8,102 nucleotides of DNA from Acidobacteriota bacterium. GTDB taxonomy: Bacteria > Acidobacteriota > Vicinamibacteria > Vicinamibacterales > UBA8438. Below are positions 5,613 to 8,102 of this stretch, in pieces (the first letter of the stretch is position 1; each line of letters begins with the position of its first letter). The DNA is taken from assembly GCA_011523485.1 (NCBI GenBank), contig WTGR01000819.1, positions 1 to 8,102 on the forward strand, written 5' to 3'. Position numbers and translations under genes: made by a program. The notes beneath the pieces are model-generated. The model was not told where the DNA came from, did not search any database, and saw nothing but the letters and a program-made list of their open reading frames with translations.

Positions 5613-6152
5613 TCACCACTCGATCTCGGCCGCCCCGGATCGGTGGTTGACCGCGCGGGCGAGGGCGAACAGCAGATCCGACAACCGGTTGACGTAGCGC
5701 AGCAGCTCGGGATCGACCGCCTCCACGCCGAGTCCGACGATGCGGCGCTCGGCGCGGCGGCACACGGCGCGGGCCTGGTGCAGCGCCGCCCCGGCCGGAC
5801 TGCCCCCCGGCAGGATGAAGCTGCGCAACGGCGGCAGCGCGCCGTCGACCCGGTCGATCCAGGCCTCCAGGCGCGCGACGTCGGCCGCACCCAACTGCGC
5901 CTTGGTCACGCGCGCCGCGATGCGCGACCGCGGGTCGGCCAGGCGCGCCCCGATCGCGAACAGATCGCGCTGCACCGCGACGACCATCTCGTCGAGGTCG
6001 TCCGGGAGCCCGACCGCGCGGGCGAGACCGACCACCGCGTTCAGCTCGTCGACGTCGCCGTAGACGGCCACGCGCGCATCGTCCTTCGGCACCGTGGTCC
6101 CGTCGAACAGCGCCGTGGTGCCGCGGTCGCCGACCCCGGTGTAGAGAGGCAT
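5613..6152 (-). CDS. pduO: PduO-type ATP:cob(I)alamin adenosyltransferase
   Basis: The 179-residue enzyme transfers the 5'-deoxyadenosyl group of ATP to cob(I)alamin to make adenosylcobalamin, acting as a trimer in the cytoplasm. The N-terminal ATP-binding segment is clear (TGVGDRGTTALFDG, 5-18). The helix motif VYGDVDELNAVVG follows at 30-42, then SFILPGGSPAGAALHQAR at 111-128 and CRRAERR at 131-137. Near the end is YVNRLSDLLFALAR at 153-166. Asp35, Phe112 and Arg128 match residues shown to matter in the Lactobacillus reuteri PduO enzyme (an intersubunit salt bridge, and displacement of the lower cobalamin ligand). The ATG at 6152 gives a standard N-terminus. No Shine-Dalgarno precedes it. 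It lies 15 bp after ygfZ on the same strand, so it may share that transcript or use the -10 across the ygfZ stop. No other B12 gene is in the window, so a salvage or cofactor-supply role is likely. Confidence 0.95.
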   Translation of the reverse strand: MPLYTGVGDRGTTALFDGTTVPKDDARVAVYGDVDELNAVVGLARAVGLPDDLDEMVVAVQRDLFAIGARLADPRSRIAARVTKAQLGAADVARLEAWIDRVDGALPPLRSFILPGGSPAGAALHQARAVCRRAERRIVGLGVEAVDPELLRYVNRLSDLLFALARAVNHRSGAAEIEW

Positions 6153-6163
6153 GCGTGCGGGGG

Positions 6164-6169
6164 ATTATC
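6164..6169 (-). promoter_or_regulatory. Possible extended -10 for the adenosyltransferase
   Basis: On the minus strand GATAAT (5 of 6 matches) is preceded by TGT, making an extended -10 (TGn). It overlaps the TGA stop codon of ygfZ (6170-6168). It ends 11 nt before the ATG, so a transcript from it would have a leader of only about 4-5 nt. It would let the second gene be expressed independently of ygfZ. Confidence 0.4.
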
Positions 6170-7190
6170 ACACGGCGCGATCGGCAGGCGGCACGAACGG
6201 CAGCGGCGTGACGGTCGCCGGCACGCGCTCCGCACCCGACGAGACCTCGACGGACGCCCCGCCGGCGTCGGCCACTTCCCGGCGGACGTATCCCAGCGCG
6301 ATGACCCCGCCCAGGGCCGGCGAGCGGACGGCGCTGGTCACGCGCCCCACGTCGTCGCCGCCGCTGAAGATCGCCGCGCCGCGCGGCGGCGGCGCCGGTT
6401 CCGGGCCGTCGCGCCGCCCCAGCGTCAACCCCACGAGCCGGCGCGCGATGCGACCCTGCCCGCGGTGGAGGATGCGGATGATGACCTCCTGTCCCACGTA
6501 GCATCCCTTGTCGAAGCTGATGGCGCGGTCGGCGATCCCCGCCTCCAGGGGAATCGTGTCGTGGTCCATGTCGATGGGGTACGCGGGCCGGCCCGATTCC
6601 ACCCGCACGGCTTCGGCGGCGGTGCGGTCCACCGCGACGGCCCCGGCGGCCTCGAGCGCACGCTGCAACGCCTCCGCGGCCGGGCGTTCCACGACGAAGC
6701 GGTAGCCTTCGATTCCGAGGTCGTCGGTCCGCGCCACCCAGCCCGCCGCCGTACCGATTTCGAGGGCGCGATGCGCGCTTGGCGCCATGGCCCCGGCCGC
6801 CGGCCCGCTCAGCGCCTCCGCCACCTCGCGGGCCGCCGGTCCGTGCACGCCGAACCCCGCCGACGCGGCGCTCAGATCGGCGACGCGCACGTCCTCGGTG
6901 AAGACGAGATCGTCGAACCGCTCCCGGAGCCGATCCGCCACGCCGCCGTCGACGTCCAGCAACAGGCGGTCGGGCTGGGCAAGAACGTACATGTCCGCGG
7001 TCATGCGCCCCTGCGGCGTCAGGCAGACCGCGTAGCAACCGGCCCCCGGCGACAGGGCGACGACGTCGTTGGTCAAGAGTCCCTGCAGGAAGTCGGCGCG
7101 GTCCTGGCCGGCGACCGCGATCCAGCCGCGATCCTCCGCTGCGATGAAGCCCGCGCCGGTGCGTAGAATCCGATAGTCGGCAATGTTCAT
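6168..7190 (-). CDS. ygfZ: YgfZ/GcvT-like folate-binding protein
   Basis: The 340-residue protein belongs to the YgfZ/IBA57 family, which resembles the glycine-cleavage T protein, binds tetrahydrofolate and helps maintain certain iron-sulfur enzymes in the cytoplasm. The family signature K-G-C-Y-x-G-Q-E is intact at 228-235 with Cys230, followed by IIRILHRGQGRIARRLVGL. Upstream are the expected folate-binding-domain features: RADFLQGLLTNDV at 31-43, TPQGRMTADM at 58-67, and PLEAGI at 214-219. The C-terminal barrel (about 250-330) is complete, with LGGVIALGYVRREVA. The start is ATG at 7190. The frame continues far upstream without a stop, but that is antisense to the divergent secreted-protein gene and has no similarity to the family. 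TATCAT 22 nt upstream is a likely -10, and a weak GGA lies 6 nt before the ATG. It is the first gene of a probable pair with the adenosyltransferase. Confidence 0.92.
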   Translation of the reverse strand: MNIADYRILRTGAGFIAAEDRGWIAVAGQDRADFLQGLLTNDVVALSPGAGCYAVCLTPQGRMTADMYVLAQPDRLLLDVDGGVADRLRERFDDLVFTEDVRVADLSAASAGFGVHGPAAREVAEALSGPAAGAMAPSAHRALEIGTAAGWVARTDDLGIEGYRFVVERPAAEALQRALEAAGAVAVDRTAAEAVRVESGRPAYPIDMDHDTIPLEAGIADRAISFDKGCYVGQEVIIRILHRGQGRIARRLVGLTLGRRDGPEPAPPPRGAAIFSGGDDVGRVTSAVRSPALGGVIALGYVRREVADAGGASVEVSSGAERVPATVTPLPFVPPADRAV

Positions 7191-7212
7191 GGGCGGTCCG
7201 TCGGGCGCGTCG

Positions 7213-7222
7213 ATGATATGCT
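7213..7222. promoter_or_regulatory. Divergent -10 elements for ygfZ and the secreted protein gene
   Basis: On the minus strand TATCAT (7218-7213, 5 of 6 matches) would direct ygfZ with a leader of about 16 nt. On the plus strand TATGCT (7217-7222, 4 of 6) ends 7 nt before the GTG at 7230 and would direct the secreted protein. The two hexamers overlap by two bases. As at def/Nudix, a single short AT-rich patch seems to serve both directions. Confidence 0.35.
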
Positions 7223-7229
7223 GATTCTC

Positions 7230-8102
7230 GTGCAACGACGACTTCGCGCGTGCCTGCGCCTGGCGCTCTGCCTGTTGGCGGCGGCCGCGACGGCAACCGC
7301 CGTCCGCACCCAGCCTCCGCCCGACGCAGGCGCCGGCGAGGCCCTCTTCAACATCTTCGTTCGCTCGACGCCGGCCGGCTTCGAACGCGTGCGGGTGATA
7401 CGCACCGGGGACGGCTGGCTGCTGCAGTCGAGCGGGCAGATGACGGCGCCCGTACCGGTCGACACGCGGGTCTTCGAAGCCGCCTACGACACCGAATGGC
7501 GCCCCCGGCAGCTCATGCTCGAGGGTTCCCAGGCGGGCATTTCCTTCCGCCTCGAGAGCACGTTCGCGGACGGCGCCGCGACGAACACGTTGCAGGAAGG
7601 CGACCAGCGGAGCACCACCGAGGCTCGGATCGACCCGGCCTCGGTCCTGCTTCCAAACGCCGTCTTCGCCAGCTACGAGGCGCTGGCCATGCGCCTCGCC
7701 GGCTCCCGACCGGGCGCGGAGCTGCCGATCTACGTGCCGCCGCGCGGCCGCGTCTCGGCTCGCGTCGATGCAGTAGGCATCCAGCACATCGAGACCGCCG
7801 CGCGCACGATCGAGGCGCGGACCTATCGCATCACGTTCGTCGACCCCTCCCAGCCGCTCGACGCGGAGGTGTGGATCGACGAGAACGACCGCCTGCTGCG
7901 GGTCAGTCTGCCGTACGCGGCGCTGGAGGTCGCCCGGCGCGACATCGCGTCGGTCTCGGCGCGGCTGACCACCGATCCGCCGCACCCCGGCAGCGAGCGC
8001 GTGCGCGTGCCGGCGGCCGGGTTCACCCTGGCGACGACGGTGACCGCGCCGGTCGACCTGACGCCGCCGGCACGCGCACGCGCTCGCTGCCGGGGTGCGG
8101 CG
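7230..8102 (+). CDS. Secreted protein, unrecognised beta-rich domain then possible alpha/beta hydrolase (3' end missing)
   Basis: An open frame runs from 7230 off the right edge (291 codons visible). Residues 1-24 are a clear Sec signal peptide: MQRRLRACLR, a hydrophobic core LALCLLAAAA, and a cleavage site near TATA. Cys14 is not in a proper lipobox. Residues about 36-255 form a strand-rich domain (LFNIFVRSTPAGFERVRV; GWLLQSSGQM; TYRITFVD; VWIDENDRLLRVSLPYAALE), with the layout of periplasmic domains found before some Acidobacteriota hydrolases. Residues 257-277 (RVRVPAAGFTLATTVTAPVD and on) resemble the strand pair that opens an alpha/beta hydrolase domain, so a secreted esterase or peptidase is possible. 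The nucleophile would lie beyond the edge. GTG at 7230 is preferred over in-frame ATG at 7218 because it places a -10 7 nt upstream and gives a cleaner signal peptide. Codons after about 8062 lie in a suspicious inverted repeat and should not be trusted. Confidence 0.7.
   Translation, partial: MQRRLRACLRLALCLLAAAATATAVRTQPPPDAGAGEALFNIFVRSTPAGFERVRVIRTGDGWLLQSSGQMTAPVPVDTRVFEAAYDTEWRPRQLMLEGSQAGISFRLESTFADGAATNTLQEGDQRSTTEARIDPASVLLPNAVFASYEALAMRLAGSRPGAELPIYVPPRGRVSARVDAVGIQHIETAARTIEARTYRITFVDPSQPLDAEVWIDENDRLLRVSLPYAALEVARRDIASVSARLTTDPPHPGSERVRVPAAGFTLATTVTAPVDLTPPARARARCRGAA
7978..8102. repeat. Perfect 40-bp inverted repeat at the window end
   Basis: Bases 7978-8017 and 8063-8102 are exact reverse complements over all 40 positions, separated by a 45-nt spacer. 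The right arm ends exactly at the last base of the window. The repeat lies inside an open reading frame. The inner end has a short natural-looking match (CCGGCGGC at 8010-8017 against GCCGCCGG at 8063-8070), which could have primed fold-back synthesis. A fold-back chimera or contig-end artefact is the likeliest explanation. Confidence 0.95.

Noticed and set aside
4278..7166. A 962-codon plus-strand open frame opposite thiI, the adenosyltransferase and ygfZ
   Set aside because: It is Arg/Pro/Asp-rich, resembles no protein, and overlaps three well-supported genes on the other strand. It is a by-product of high GC content.
5059..7296. A 745-codon minus-strand open frame in another frame over the adenosyltransferase and ygfZ
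   Set aside because: It is composed almost wholly of Arg, Gly, Ala and Pro, and the true frames of the adenosyltransferase and ygfZ are on the same strand with complete motifs.
7191..7985. An N-terminal extension of about 265 residues on YgfZ
   Set aside because: The frame stays open, but the family N-terminus begins at the ATG at 7190, and the extension is antisense to the signal-peptide protein.

Overview
The window is high-GC bacterial DNA, probably chromosomal. It carries ten protein genes on both strands and no RNA gene, insertion sequence, phage gene or CRISPR array. Protein content and base composition fit an environmental Acidobacteriota-type bacterium (my best guess is the Vicinamibacteria). 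That placement is inferred from overall character, not from a marker gene. Both edges cut through genes, and the right edge ends in a perfect 40-bp inverted repeat that looks like a fold-back assembly or amplification artefact. The window may therefore be a whole contig.

Left part (1-2580). The 5' end of a hot-dog-fold acyl-CoA thioesterase gene runs off the left edge. Next comes a vapBC toxin-antitoxin pair on the minus strand. Divergent from it is a 540-codon double-domain ThyX homologue, in which the signature motif appears divided between the two halves. Sampled rows of the vapBC and ThyX-like genes are about 57-60% GC, against 68-77% to the right, so this block may be a later acquisition.

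Middle part (2581-5580). Peptide deformylase (def) and a zinc-ribbon Nudix hydrolase diverge from a 23-bp spacer whose TATA core can serve as the -10 element in both directions. The Nudix gene converges on thiI (tRNA 4-thiouridine synthase without a rhodanese domain). Divergent from thiI is a small single-pass membrane protein of unknown function.

Right part (5581-8102). A minus-strand pair, ygfZ (folate-binding Fe-S maintenance protein) followed 15 bp later by a PduO-type cob(I)alamin adenosyltransferase, may be co-transcribed. The adenosyltransferase also has its own -10-like sequence lying across the ygfZ stop codon. Divergent from ygfZ is a secreted protein with an unrecognised beta-rich domain, followed by what may be the beginning of an alpha/beta hydrolase, cut by the right edge.

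The genes are mostly unrelated housekeeping functions (protein maturation, tRNA thiolation, B12 activation, Fe-S maintenance) and form no single pathway. The unifying feature is how they start. At least six have a TAnnnT-type -10 element ending 5-8 nt before a GTG or ATG start and no convincing Shine-Dalgarno sequence, which suggests leaderless transcripts. thiI and vapB do have Shine-Dalgarno-like sequences.
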